Source: Serpula lacrymans var. lacrymans S7.9
Lineage: Eukaryota > Basidiomycota > Agaricomycetes > Boletales > Serpulaceae
Length of the DNA: 64,000 nt
NCBI RefSeq assembly: GCF_000218685.1
Contig: NW_006763301.1
Location: forward strand, 1,116,001 to 1,180,000
Direction of reading: 5' to 3'
Shown: positions 34,820 through 46,150 of the stretch, one piece after another
Position numbering within the stretch: position 1 is the stretch's first letter
How the letters are laid out: each line of letters starts with the position of its first letter
The notes under the pieces: model-generated
What the model was told of the DNA's origin: nothing
The model's input: only the letters and a program-made list of their open reading frames with translations
Database searches by the model: none
Made by a program: the position numbers and the translations under genes

Positions 34820-37586
34820 TCAAGGTCTTGACAACGCCTTACGAGCGTCCTCGGCCGCTTTGCGTGCACTTGTAAGAGACGGTCTCGCAATACTCGTCGT
34901 CGTCGTTTTCGATGCGCTCTTTCCAATACTCCCAGGCCGACCAGCAGCGTTCGCAGCCGAGTTGGCAGCAGCCACTGCCCTCAGCATATTCCCCATGCTT
35001 GGCTTCTTCGATGTAGCTGTTCTCAGAGTAGCACCCCCTGGAAGAACCGCACGCTCTCTTTCTATACGTTTGAGAAATGGACTAGGGAGATTCTCTTCGT
35101 CCGAGATGTCATATTCTGCCGGCGAGGCAGGCTGTGCGCTCGCGACGGAGGCTCCATTAGAGGTGGAAGTCGAGGACTGCTGTGAACGCGTATTCACCGA
35201 CTTTGATGATGCACGGGATGTAGCCTTTATCCCCGTTGGATCTGACGACGACGACGGTAGTGTAACAGCTTTCTGCAAAGGGGGTCGTTGTATCGATCGG
35301 CGTATAGATGGTCTTCGTAGACGAGTTGGAGGAATTGATGGTGCAGGCGCTGGGTCCGGTTCAGACGCAGGCGTATGGTTTGACTGCTCCGATTTCGTTC
35401 TCTCTCGCATAGAAGGAGATGGTGGCTCATCATGGTCGTCATCAGACCCTTCTTCTGCGTCAGTGTCAAAGTCAAATATCTTCGCAAAGTCAAGTCCAAC
35501 TTTAGGCGAATTGACGAATAAAGTGGCAAGCTCGGCAGGCGTTGGCGTTTCTAATGGCTGGCCTGTCGTCGTCAACACGACACCTTTCATGGCTGATGGC
35601 ATGTAGTTTGGGGGTACTTTGGCGATATTCCGGTTGTTGGGCGTTTCCAGACTTGGGAACTCCTGTTTTGAAACTCTTTCTGGTCGTATTCGACTGGTTT
35701 CTTCTGTCATATGAACCAGAGGGGCTAGAAGATTTTTGACTTCCTCTAAAGGTGTCTTTTCTTTGCGTCCTAGTATACGCATCGGCTATTGAAGTATCCG
35801 TAGAGTGGAAATACGTACCTTTGACTTCTGTGCATTTGTCCTCAGTCAGCGCTTTGACCCGACATTCCAAGTCTTGCCGTACAGTATCCAGGCGCTGTTG
35901 CTCCGCCTCGAATTCCTCTTCTTTCTTAACCACCCATTGCATCTTCTCCTCAACGACAGCAATCATTTCTGTCCGAATTTGCTCTTCCCTGGCTCTCCAT
36001 GCCTCTGAGATCTCCAGCTCTCTCTTACGCACAGCCTCCAATATCTCCTCCTCTCTTCGCGACATAGCGCCTGCAACCTCCTGTTCGCGCTTCATAACCG
36101 CCAGTCGCAATTCGTCTTCACGTTTTGTGATCGCTTCACGTATTCGCGTATCGACTTCTGCCCGAGACTGCGCGAGGAGGTTTGAGAGATTGGCCAGTTC
36201 ATTGCTTTTCTCAAGGAGTAGCGCCTCGAATCGTGATTCTTTCTCTACCAAAGCAGCTTCTCGACTAGCGATTTCACGTTCCTTTGTGACAATAGCCGCC
36301 TTATGGTTTTTCACGGTGGTGAGCCTGTGTATGAAGAGTTCGAGAGAATCAATCACTAGAACATAAGAGAAACCAACATTTTCTCCGTTTCGGATACCTT
36401 GAAAACCAGTTCAAGTCGCTCATGTTGGAGTAATTGAGCCGTCGAAGGTCTCATAGCAGGCTGAGGAAACAGATAAGTTGATGAATAGTGTTTGAGCAGT
36501 CATGCTTACGTTCAAGTTCAGCATGGCTTTGATGACACCTGATAATGCTACGCTGTAACCCCTCGGTAAAGGTGGAATGCGTCCGTTCCTGAAATACTTG
36601 TTATTTACTGTAAGCTTCTTACCAACTCAAGCCGAAGACCTACCTGATAAATATGCTGAGCTCTGCATGGGTCTTTGCCTCGTGAAATGGGGGTTTGAGG
36701 GCACAGAGCTCGTATATGAGGCAACCAAGAGACCAAATATCAGACTTCGAGTCATATGCTTTTTCCTGCATTAGCTCAGGTGACATATAATATGGTGTCT
36801 GTATCATATATGAATATGAATTGGATTGTGGTTAAGGACGATATACGTACGCCGACATATGTATTTGCGAAACTCGCTTGCACAAGGGCCTTTGACAAAC
36901 CGAAATCACCCAACTTTACAGTATTTGCTTCGTCAAGAAATACTAGAGAAACTCTATCAGCATCAATCCCGTTATTCCGAGCTTAAACATCTTACCGTTA
37001 TCCGGCTTCAAGTCACGGTGGAGAACTTGCGCTCGCTTATCTTTACTTTCACCGTCCGACCCAGAGCTACCTGACTTTCCAGGACCATTGGGATGATGAC
37101 AGTGATGCAGAGCGAGAAGAATCTGCATGAAATAATTCCAAATAGTGTCCTCAGGTATCGGTCGATTGTGCCTTTGCGCTTGTTTGATTATTGTAGATAG
37201 ATCGCCACCTCCACAATACTCCATAAGGATGTAGAGTATACCTGCTTCTCTATCAACATGGCGGTCGTGATATCGTACAATATGTTCGTGGTGCAACTCT
37301 TTTAGAATGTTACTGACGAGGACAGATTTGGTTGAGGTTGGCAGAAACAGAACTTGGATGCTTACACTTCCGAAACTATCTGCTTTCTGTCACGCTCGGT
37401 CATGCGCTCAAAATTCAATTCTTTTCGCGCAAAGACCTTTCCGATAGCATTAGAAAAATTTGACAATGAAGTGGCAGTAGTGAAACTTACGAGACCATCC
37501 GATTTTCTCCTCACTTTGCGTATTATCCCGAAAGAGCCGTTCCCAATGACATCCAGGGGATCATATAAGTCCAAGAAGTTTGACAT
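34820..37586 (-). CDS. NIMA-related (NEK) protein kinase
   Basis: ATG 37586 gives [20 protein letters not shown], with the Gly loop at once, then the catalytic Lys in [13 protein letters not shown]-helix and hinge: [38 protein letters not shown]. Catalytic loop HRDLKPDN is preceded by a Ser/Gly-rich insertion ([17 protein letters not shown]). Then DFG ([10 protein letters not shown]), the activation segment [20 protein letters not shown], and [18 protein letters not shown]. After the kinase is a ~170-residue charged coiled coil ([20 protein letters not shown] and similar), then a long Ser/Pro-rich tail with an [14 protein letters not shown] motif. Kinase plus coiled coil is the NIMA/Nek2/Fin1 layout, which drives mitotic entry and spindle-pole events. 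Ends at 34820. Shares a promoter with the OB-fold gene. Confidence 0.9.
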
Positions 37587-37778
37587 TTCCAAGTGTGCGC
37601 ACGGATTTGCGCGTCGAACAGACGTAGCGTCGTTGTATTGTGATTGTGGTCGAGCCTGTCTTCAAGGAAATCCAAAACTGCTTTCGCGTAAATGTGAACG
37701 TGTGTCACGCGTGTGGTTGAATAATGTCACGTGATCGTGACTTTTCGGACGCGCCATGTTAGCTTACGGAAATCTATC
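37587..37778. promoter_or_regulatory. Bidirectional promoter NEK kinase / OB-fold gene
   Basis: 192 bases between divergent starts. Contains ACGCGT (37707-37712) and the 8-base palindrome TCACGTGA (37727-37734) within 28 bases of each other. Confidence 0.6.
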
Positions 37779-38856
37779 ATGATGCATTTTTCAGTACACA
37801 TGGGTCACTATCGAATATTTCTAGGTGCACCTCCATCATCAGCTATTGACGAAGACGCACAGTCATATACTTGGAATACGATACAACAGACGCCATCTCA
37901 CACTACTTCGGTCGTCTACCCAGCTGCAACGTTAGAAGCTGCCAGTCGCCGCATTTCCTTACTTTACAAAAACATCATCTTCGACGACGATGACGAGGAA
38001 GAGCAACAGCGCGATTTATTGGAAGAGGATGAACTCGCATATCACGGAAGAAAAGGTGGTGTCTGATGTAGTTGGGTTAAATCGTCGACCTAACGCTGTA
38101 ATAGACGAGACGACAGTAATTACTTGGCCCCCTACCCAGAACAACCGCCTAGATCGTAGTGCACCATCCTTTCTTTACCCTTCTCAGTCACATATTCAGC
38201 AATCCATGCATGGGACGTACGAGACTCAAGAGACAGATTCCTGCGATTACTCCGACGCTTCCTCTATCGCACGCTTTCCTTCTTTTCAGTTCAGTTTACA
38301 TACGGTGATATCGCTATCATCACTTCATGCGTACTCAAAAGCGGGTAAAGGATCCCAGAAAGTTTGTGTTCTCCTCGCGGTTCTGGAAGTAGAAGGACCT
38401 GACACCATCAGGATAAAAAAAGGCTCCGATGCCGGGAAGGAAGTCTCTATTCTCAAGATTTTATTTGGAGACGAAGACGGCAATGTCTGCAAGCTTACTG
38501 CATGGCGAGAAATTGCAGAAACTTGGGGAGGAAATGGAACAGCTCCTGCCCTCAAACGAGGCGATGTCGCGTATATCAAAGGCAAGTTCATATTCCGTTG
38601 AAAGGACGAGTTTCAGCGAACATGATTCCCAACAGATGTGATGGCTTCCTGGGAGCCAGGGTCCTCGTTTGTTCTAGTTGCTTCTCCGCATCATAAAAGC
38701 ACTGCACAAATCTGTTATCGTACCATGCCTTATACTCACGAGGACAAACGATTGCGCCCAGATTTAAGACTCGGCGCAAGTGATGCAAGCGTCCGTAAAG
38801 TCGCAGCTTTGGTAGATTGGTTCGAGGTTATGGCCGGCTTGTCACGTGCTGCATAA
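37779..38856 (+). CDS. OB-fold protein, SHLD2-like
   Basis: Exon 1 (from ATG 37779; alternatives 37782, 37800) encodes YRIFLGAPPSSAIDED, an Ala/Ser region and an acidic block (DDDDEEEQQRDLLEEDELAY). An intron ending at 38104, with a CTAAC branch site just upstream, joins it to the second frame (ETTVITWPPTQNNRLDRS). The folded part is VCVLLAVLEVEGPDTIRIKK, GKEVSILKILFGDEDGNVC, KLTAWREIAETWGG and LKRGDVAYIK. After a GC-AG intron (38582-38635) come SWEPGSSFVLVASPHHKSTA, RLRPDLRLGASDASVRKVAA and LVDWFEVMAGLSRAA. The order (hydrophobic strand, DAGK/E-V, acidic turn, LTxWR, GD-x-x-x-I) resembles the first OB fold of shieldin subunit SHLD2, which protects broken DNA ends. Single-stranded DNA binding and any shieldin-like role are inferences. 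Confidence 0.6.
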
Positions 38857-39185
38857 GTAAGTACGTCTCAAATCATTGAAAGAAGCATTAACAACTCCGT
38901 GATGCAGTGGCAGTGTCGTTGTGCTGCCTCGTGAAGACAATATATTATCACCCATCTCTTATCTTCTTTGTTGACTTTGTTCTGGATGGTCACTGCGTTC
39001 TAGTTTGTCGAAGAAGGCAGCGCTCGGCAGAGAGACCAGTCATCATGACGCTTTGACCTGCCTGCAACAATGACTTTGACCTCAAGGCCCAATGTTGCTT
39101 TGTCCGGACATTGTGGCACACAGGTGCTTTGATGTTCCTTCAAACTTATAAGGCGGGGATGCTAGTTAGGAATACCACCCTTCCG
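38857..39185. other. Intergenic
   Basis: Between the OB-fold gene and the hypothetical gene. No feature seen beyond a pyrimidine-rich patch. Confidence 0.4.
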
Positions 39186-39782
39186 ATGCCTTTCACCTTC
39201 CGTTCTCTTGCCTTGCCAGCCAGAATCTCAGCAGCTTTTAAAGCTTTGAAACCCAAGAAACGTCCTAACCCTTTCACTCGCCATTCGTTCCGAGTTTTTA
39301 GAAATGCCTCTTCGAAGTCAGGTTCGCGTCACATCATACCTACTCTCTTCGCTGCTCTTCCTATGGCCCCCAGTTTAGGCCCTGATATCTCTGCACAAGT
39401 ATCCTCTACTGAGCCCGACGACGAAGCACGCACCAGCTTGCTTGAACCACGGCATTCAGGAGACCCTAACGGTGGCTCTAGAGAGCCTAGGGTTTCAAAG
39501 GCACGCATGGAACATCACTAGACCCCCTTCTTGACAAATTCTCAACTTCTTGATCAGGTTACTATAGGTGAAAAGATCCTCGAGAGATTTTGGCCCCCAG
39601 AAGATGAGGACAAGGACGACAACGCGCCTGAGCACACGAAGGAAACGGCGCAACTAAGCTTTACACCTCTCTCTCCCCCACCATCTCACAACCCCAAGCT
39701 GATCAGTACCGAGAGCCTACAAATACGAACCGATACTGCCACTGCCCAGGACCCGTGGAAGTGCAGGTTGGCTGGAACTTAG
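39186..39782 (+). CDS. Hypothetical protein, two exons
   Basis: ATG 39186 (MPFTFRSLALPARISAAFKA) opens a frame with a basic, hydroxyl-rich N-terminus (KALKPKKRPNPFTRHSFRVF), which could be a mitochondrial presequence. In-frame ATGs at 39132 and 39159 are alternatives. An intron from about 39493 to 39558 (AGG|GTTTCA ... GATCAG) joins SREPR to VTIGEKILERFWPPEDEDKD, an acidic segment with a Pro/Ser tail ending at 39782. No family recognised. The intron join restores a long frame, which is the main support for a real gene. Confidence 0.45.
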
Positions 39783-40110
39783 CTCTTGTATGATATTGGA
39801 ACTAAACAGATATTCTTTCCCAGCGCACACCAAAACTCGCAATGCGAAGTTTGTTCGACAAAGATTAATTCGTCAACTGCGACGGACTTTCCTTTTTGAG
39901 AAACAGTCTTGCATGCTTCAATTCATTTATCATAGCCCTTTTGAAGTAATGTTGACGTTGATTATCACTGTAACCTTACCATAATACAAGTGTAGCAGTC
40001 TCTGGCAGGCTGGGTTTTTAGACAAGTCCGCACCACTCTCAGTCCAGCACTCACCACTCCCAGTTCATCACAATGAATTTATCCCTACTCTGACGAGGCA
40101 ACCTATGATT
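39783..40110. other. Intergenic, convergent 3' regions
   Basis: Between the stops of the hypothetical gene and ADE8. No coding frame or repeat recognised. Confidence 0.4.
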
Positions 40111-40870
40111 TTAAGTTTCAGAGACAGTTTTTCCTTGTTGTTCTACTTCATCTAACATCTTCTTTGTACCTTGTACGATTATCTCCCACTCAATTCTATG
40201 CAGCCTATCCTCAAATGCATCGATCGGCTCTCCCTCCTTCATCTCCACCTCACGCACCATCACCGGCTCTCCGCGATCCACCTCCCTCACCACACGATGG
40301 ACCATCACGCCCGACGCTGCAATCTCCCCCTTCTGAAACGCCTCGTACGCCCTCTCGATCGCATTCGCCCCGTCAAACGCGCCTGGCAACGCAGGGTGCA
40401 AGTTGATAACACGTATCGCGCCCTCCACCCCCTCCCCTCCCTCCAACACCCTCGTCCCACACAAAACATCCAAGAACCCCTCACTCAGCACATGCATCCA
40501 CCCCGCCAAGACCACCAGGTCCGGTTTCTCCCTCACGACGAGCCGCGCAACCTCAACATCGTAGTCCTCCCGCGTCTTGTCCTTGTTTGCCTTCAAGAAC
40601 GGCTGGAGCGCTAGGTACGCAGTCGGGATGGGCGGGTTGGCCGTGGAGGCGCGTGTGAGGCCGTAAGCAGCCTTGCGATTCGATATCACGAGGGTGATCT
40701 GGGTATTTGGCAAGGATTCCGTATTTTGAGCGTCGATCAGCGCCTGCAGATTGGTTCCTAACAGATATACACTTGTAGGTAAAAGCTCCAAAACATAAAT
40801 GGCATGATCATTTACCTGAACCTGATATAAGAACAACCAAACGTCGTGCCCGTCCTTCTCCCTCCGCCAT
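40111..40870 (-). CDS. ADE8: Phosphoribosylglycinamide formyltransferase (GAR transformylase)
   Basis: Transfers a formyl group from 10-formyl-tetrahydrofolate to GAR, the third step of purine synthesis. Exon 1 is MAEGEGRARRLVVLISGS with ATG at 40870. An intron splits the phosphate-binding GSGTNLQALID. Then ITLVISNRKAAYGLTRAS, PFLKANKDKTREDYDVEVAR, KPDLVVLAGWMHVLSEGFLD, the catalytic and folate-site INLHPALPGAFDGANAIERA (Asn and His of NLHPALPG), and GEIAASGVMVHRVVREVDRG EPV, ending at 40111. Monofunctional, as in yeast Ade8, rather than fused to other purine enzymes as in animals. Length ~235 aa is normal. The only clear intron is the one near 40760-40820. Confidence 0.95.
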
Positions 40871-43800
40871 GTCGATGTTACACTGATAAGATTTGAAAAG
40901 TTGACCAGTTTCGCCGATAATGATAATCGGAATTCGGAACTGACTAGACCCTAACCCAACAGTATAAGGCCATTACCAAGCTACGATCAAAATATCCAAC
41001 TTGTCTCTAACTTCCTACCATTCCCTAGACATCGTACATCCGATCAAGACAACCTTTCGACTCTCTCCGCCGGCCAAGACGAGCCATCACCGTTACAATA
41101 ATCAATCTGAAGATGAGTTGCGGTCGTCATTAAACCATACTTCAAGTTATCACTTGAGAAAATAAAAATAAAAAAGCATCACATTTGAGGGGAGTCGCAC
41201 GGAGAAACAGTACATCATGTCAAAGTAACCGGGAGGAGTATATATAGAAGCTACATACCAGACAGCAAATAAAACACCCAGAAAGAACGCGTCATCATCC
41301 ATTCGCTCGACAACACCGTCAATCCGATCACACGATCAAACTTTGGCGAAATCTGGCAAGGTACAAGACGACTTGAGCAGTTAAAATCCACCACGTTCGA
41401 GCACAAGCAGGTAAGACGGGGATAAGTAAAAAAGAGGGTCTGTCCAGGGATATAGCGTACCTTACTGGCGAGATGACTGACTGACCCCCTGTGACAGGGT
41501 AAACTATGCATGCAGCGGAGTGGCGTTCAAAATTACATACCTCTAATACAAATCCGACTTGCAACTTTGATACACCGGACCTTGAGCCTGGAGGGGGGGG
41601 GCAGTACACTACGCTACGACGAGGTACTCAGCTCGGCTCAACCGACTCTCGACAGGCACTCCATTATTAGCGCACTGAGAAATCAGAAGTGAATAAACCT
41701 GGGGGAACATAAACGTCAGCTGAGGCCCCTCAGTCATGCACGTACCCAAAAGCTAAACACATACCTCAGGCTATCGGGATCATATCAGCGTATCCTAGTA
41801 TCCCTTCTTGATACTTTTAAAGAGAAAACCAGCTGTTTGGTCTCGAAGGGGATAACCTCGGCGTTTTTCGCGAGGCGGATACACTCGAGCGTAAATACAC
41901 AAGAGTGTACGTAAATACCCCTGATCAGAAATGCTGTAGGGAAAGATGTCGCTGATGAGTTTGCTGATCGCCTCTTGTAACTTCTTTTGTATAGGAGATT
42001 GACACGTCATGCTATTGTCAATGTCAATGGTTCGTTGTCCTCTTCAGATCCATCATTCTCTTTTTGTGGTTCCCTGCCAAATGGCCGCCATGATGAAGTG
42101 AGTGCCAGGATGGACGTGCCAGTGACACGGCGCGACAGAAGAAGAGGAGATGGGAAAAGAAGAGCTTCTCCTTGGAGTGAGAACTTGAGCGTCCACATAG
42201 GAGGAACTGTAGGGGGGCCCAACAGCTCGAGTCATGTTTTCGAATTAGGTATTCCCAGGAACGGTGCCATGCCACGTCGCAAATTAGCCCAGCTGAGACT
42301 AATTCCAACTGAAAGGAAATACAGACCCGAAGGACTGGGATTCGGGGTAGGTTAACTCGAAAAAGAAAGAAAAAAAGCCATCAGGTTTCCTGGACAAGGC
42401 GTCGACTGTGTGGCGAGTGCGAATGCGAATGCCACCGTGATCCTGCGGGATGAGCCTCACACCTCCGTCGGTGCAGTACCAGCAGGCCGGGTGACAGCGC
42501 AGGGTGGCTCGAGTGGTAGAGAATCCCTCTGGGGTAAACGCTTCTGAATTAAACATCCCTGTCAGCATCAAAGCAGGCGTCGACAGACTGACAGCCGTTC
42601 CAACTAAACGTGCTTACCGTCGGCTTATCTGAATCATTTCACTTCCACCCAGCGACTGACTGATCACGGCCAGCAAACTCGCTGCCGTCGCCTTGCCATT
42701 CAGAGAACAAAGAGAATGCCTTGGTATAAGCTCAGCGTTAACGGTACCGCCCCATGTTGCGAATGATCCTTCAATGAAGGGGGGGGCGTCGCCGCCGTAC
42801 ACCGTGACAGCCAGAACCCAGAACCTTCTCTGATATCAAAAAAGAGAGAATGCAAAGTCGCCCCAAATTTCACTCCGGAAACACGGATTGGCACTTGTCA
42901 AGTCCTTATTCGAACTTGGACAAGTCAAAATAAAGATAAAATAATAAAAAAGATATAAAATGGCATTTGAATCGTCGTCAGCTCCCGGCCAAAACGAACA
43001 GTTAGCAGCGTCCCCTCCAAAAATACAAAGGACAGCACCCGTGCCCGAATTAGCCGACGGATTCTTCAGATGCGGCACTGCGGCCGTGCTCGCTTTCGAC
43101 AAGTAGACCGTTGGTTCTGGAAAGGTCTCCTGGATAAGCACGGCAGGGATAACTCACAAAGGTCGCACGGTATCACATCCTTAGCAATGTCAAAGAGGAA
43201 AACTCATATAAAGGCGATTCTCGACGGCGACATAAGATTTGAATGTGTCTAGGATGCGGAACATGGAGCGTAGCAAGTCTAGACAGATTTACAGAGTTGC
43301 GCTGACACAAATCGCGAAAGAGACGGGATACGGAACATTCCGAGTCCATTGGGGGATAGACCAGAGGATCCTGCATAGGGCCAATATTGACACCCCATCA
43401 TGAATCATGATATGAGGAATACGCCAGCAAAGAAGCTTTCCTCAAGGCAGACACCTTGGCCAGTTTGGTAAACGATCTCCAGAAAAGCTTTTAGGGGGTC
43501 GGGGTGGTACAAGGTCTAGTACAAGTACCGTACAGTGAGATAAATTAATCAATAATGAGCGGCATTGGCTATACGCATCTAGCGCAAGAAATGGAGCGAT
43601 AGCCAGAGTTAACGAGCGACTAGGGGCCATCGTAATACTGTTGTTTTAGTCAGGTCAACAAAGAAGAAAATCGGTACAGGGCTAAATTGGTACATCGGTG
43701 GTCTCAATAGATATTAGGAGTTGGAAGACGGATGGAGGTATCGAGAGTTATCACAAGGACAAGCCGTAGACCGCGGCAGATGCTGGTATATCGAATAGTA

Positions 43801-43951
43801 CAAGGTCAAAGCATGGACAGAGCATGGACAGGATGGTGAATGGCGATAAAAAAGGCATGGCATAGACGCATATCTCCGACTGTGAGAGTTGATCCTCGAA
43901 GACACGTGAAAATTTGGGCGGCATATGCAAGGTCGAGTTGGATGATTGACC
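40871..43951. other. Gene-poor region, 3.1 kb
   Basis: No gene that can be supported. Several minus-strand open stretches near splice-like signals (about 42400-42560, 42610-42800 and 42960-43130) have mixed amino-acid content, but I could not assemble them into a protein. A run of nine G lies at 41593-41601. Probably the 3' flank of the bHLH gene together with decayed DNA. Confidence 0.4.
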
Positions 43952-45598
43952 TCACATCATCATGCCGTAGCCACCGCCATTGCCTCCACCAACGCTGTTC
44001 GGCGTGTTCAAGCTTTGCTTCATCACCATTCCTGCCATCCCGTCAACAGCATCTCCCCTCGTGCTCCATGGCACACCAGTGTTAATGTGGAGGCCACTTG
44101 CACCCAACCTTTTGGGCACACCGTAGTCCGAAGGTGCGCCAGCGCCCGAAGATGATAATACATTGGGCATCTCGTAGCTGCCCGAAGATCCGTGCGGGGG
44201 AGATCCGTACCCACTACCGGTGCTCAAACTCCCGCTCCTCTCTCTCCTTCCTCGTCCCGATCCTACCGAAGACGCATCATCCCGATCCGGAGGGCTTCCG
44301 TACATATGGCCTCGCGAGGACATATTCCCATGTTGGTGTTGCAAAGCAGCCAGCTGTTGCTGTCGCTGAAAGTTGGCGAAAAATGCCTGACTGGTTGGGT
44401 CGGCAAAAGGGTTCGACCCATTCCCTGATGCTGGCGAGGGTCCCATGTTTTGGGCGCTGGCGGGGGGTGTCAAAAGAGATCGCTGAGCTTGAAGTTGCTG
44501 CAGTTGTTGAGGTGTGAACGCTGTGTACAGATGGGCGTTCCACGCAGCAGCCTTGTCCATATCGGGCTGATTCATCGCATGGTGCTGTTGGAGGAATGAT
44601 GCACCGGAAAACTGCGGACCAGTGTGTGGCTCGTAAAGCGAAGTCATTGCAGGGTTCTCAAAAGAAACGTTGGGAGGGCTGGAAGCGATCATCGGCCCGC
44701 CGTGTTGACCTCCACGTGGCATGAGATGAGCAATGTTGATGCCAGATGGATTTGCATTTCCATTGTTGCCCGAAGGGTTTGAAGGGATGTTGTGTGTGAA
44801 TGCATTGGCATTCTTGAGCATAGCCGCGCTCGCCTGCGAAAAAGAATTCCTCATATCTTCACCGTCATCTACCGTGTTCGCCATTGCACCAACAAAATCA
44901 TCGTCGCCGTCATCGTACCCGTCAAAACCGTTTCCACCTTCATCATCCTCCTCGCCGATAACAGCTGCCAAGACTTCGACTTCGCCACTAAGGACCATGG
45001 CAAAGCCTTCACCACGAACAGGTTCTTCAACGCGAGGAAGACCGGCGCGGTCTCGCCATTCGTTCAATTCACGACGAAGGGCGTCTGACTCGAGTTTGAT
45101 AAGACGAAGTTCGCGCGACGCCAACAGGCGATGACGACGCGATGCGTGGATGTGAGCAATCGATGAATTCACTATTGCAGATTTGGATGGGCGGCGTATC
45201 TGAGACAGATTGGGAAGAAGAGCGGCAAGGTCCTGTTGGATAACGTAAGAAAGCGTGAACAGCGGTGCAAAAAAATGACATGCCAAAAATCTGCCGTTCA
45301 AAGTCTCTCTGCGCTGCCTTTCGACGGCGTTATGGGTGGCTCGCCGTTCTGCGGTGTTGGCACGCCGGCTGGGCTTTCTCTTGACCTGAGTGACAGCAGC
45401 ATTTGCGGGGTTTGCGTTAGACGTCTGAGACTGAGCATTGCTGTTGATGGCAGATTGATCGGCGGAAGAGGAAAGGGCAAGCGTGTGTGCACTGGTTGGA
45501 GAGCGAGGAGTACGCGGGGGGTTTGAACTGTCGTCCGACGCGGGGGAGTTACCGGCGGACGGTGTGGAGGGAATGGTGATGGGGAGTGTCATGGACAT
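43952..45598 (-). CDS. bHLH transcription factor
   Basis: ATG 45598 gives a Ser/Pro/Asn-rich N-terminus. The basic region and helix 1 are RATHNAVERQRRETLNGRFL, with the His-Glu-Arg set (H...E...R) that specifies CACGTG-type E-boxes. A 51-base intron with a GC donor (45233-45283) follows, then DLAALLPNLSQIRRPSKSAI VNSSIAHIHASRRHRLLA, the loop and helix 2. An acidic block (EVEVLAAVIGEEDDEGGNGF DGYDDGDDD) may activate. The remaining ~300 residues are Gln/Asn/Gly/Ser-rich with homopolymer-like runs (QQLQQLQAQ, QRQQQLAALQHQHG) and end GGGNGGGYGMMM. The target genes are unknown. It sits alone in a long gene-poor stretch with a purine-rich (plus strand) upstream tract, typical of long fungal 5' leaders. 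Confidence 0.88.
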   Translation of the reverse strand: MSMTLPITIPSTPSAGNSPASDDSSNPPRTPRSPTSAHTLALSSSADQSAINSNAQSQTSNANPANAAVTQVKRKPSRRANTAERRATHNAVERQRRETLNGRFLACHFFAPLFTLSYVIQQDLAALLPNLSQIRRPSKSAIVNSSIAHIHASRRHRLLASRELRLIKLESDALRRELNEWRDRAGLPRVEEPVRGEGFAMVLSGEVEVLAAVIGEEDDEGGNGFDGYDDGDDDFVGAMANTVDDGEDMRNSFSQASAAMLKNANAFTHNIPSNPSGNNGNANPSGINIAHLMPRGGQHGGPMIASSPPNVSFENPAMTSLYEPHTGPQFSGASFLQQHHAMNQPDMDKAAAWNAHLYTAFTPQQLQQLQAQRSLLTPPASAQNMGPSPASGNGSNPFADPTSQAFFANFQRQQQLAALQHQHGNMSSRGHMYGSPPDRDDASSVGSGRGRRERSGSLSTGSGYGSPPHGSSGSYEMPNVLSSSGAGAPSDYGVPKRLGASGLHINTGVPWSTRGDAVDGMAGMVMKQSLNTPNSVGGGNGGGYGMMM

Positions 45599-46150
45599 TG
45601 ATGACAGAAGCTAAAGCAAAGTATACGAGAGGTGTGGATATACAAAGGACCAGAGACTAGACCCCAACGGTTGAAAACAAGGCAGATAAGGGATAGACCA
45701 AAAGGACACCAAAAAGGGGAAGGATAGTCAACGAATGATTGTGAGAGGAAATGGGGACTGTTTTGCGAATGGGAGGAGAAGGTGGGGACACAACAAGGGT
45801 ACGCGATAAGTCAGCGGATTCCCTATGGAGCGAATGGAAGGTATTGAGGATTGGTAGAAGATCAGAGTCACGAGCTGAGCTCAAGTGGACTGCTGATGGT
45901 CTGTGAGGAGGAGATGGGATAGTAAGAAGCCGGCAAGGGTCGCGAGATCTGAGGGGAAGATAAGTCAGGAGGAAAAGAGAAACATGGGAGGTGAGACTGA
46001 CACCAGGCGGGATCCTTGTGGACGGCGAGGCTAGGCGGGATTAAGAGGAAAAGAGAGAATGAAGGGAGTGAGGAGGATCAAACGAGCATGAATGAGATGG
46101 CGGAGAAAAGGGAGAGATGGGACGAGATGGTCGTGGTCAGAAGACGACAG
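45599..46150 (-). promoter_or_regulatory. Pyrimidine-rich upstream tract of the bHLH gene
   Basis: On the coding (minus) strand this ~550-base stretch is strongly CT-rich (plus strand full of GGAGGA, GAAAAG, GGGAGA blocks). Such tracts often mark promoters or long 5' leaders in fungi. Confidence 0.5.

Noticed and set aside
34860..35606. 248-codon plus-strand ORF
   Set aside because: Antisense of the Ser/Pro-rich NEK tail; codon mirror only.
35752..36366. 204-codon plus-strand Ser-rich ORF
   Set aside because: Antisense of the NEK coiled-coil exon (Glu/Arg codons reversed); the minus-strand frame has clear heptad character.
37590..37592. TTG start two codons before the NEK ATG
   Set aside because: Non-AUG; the ATG at 37586 begins the conserved N-terminus at once.
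40171..40614. 147-codon plus-strand ORF opposite ADE8
   Set aside because: His/Pro-rich mirror of the ADE8 coding strand, no motif.
42505..42516. tRNA A-box-like word TGGCTCGAGTGG
   Set aside because: No B-box (GGTTCGANTCC) at a suitable distance and no cloverleaf stems could be drawn.
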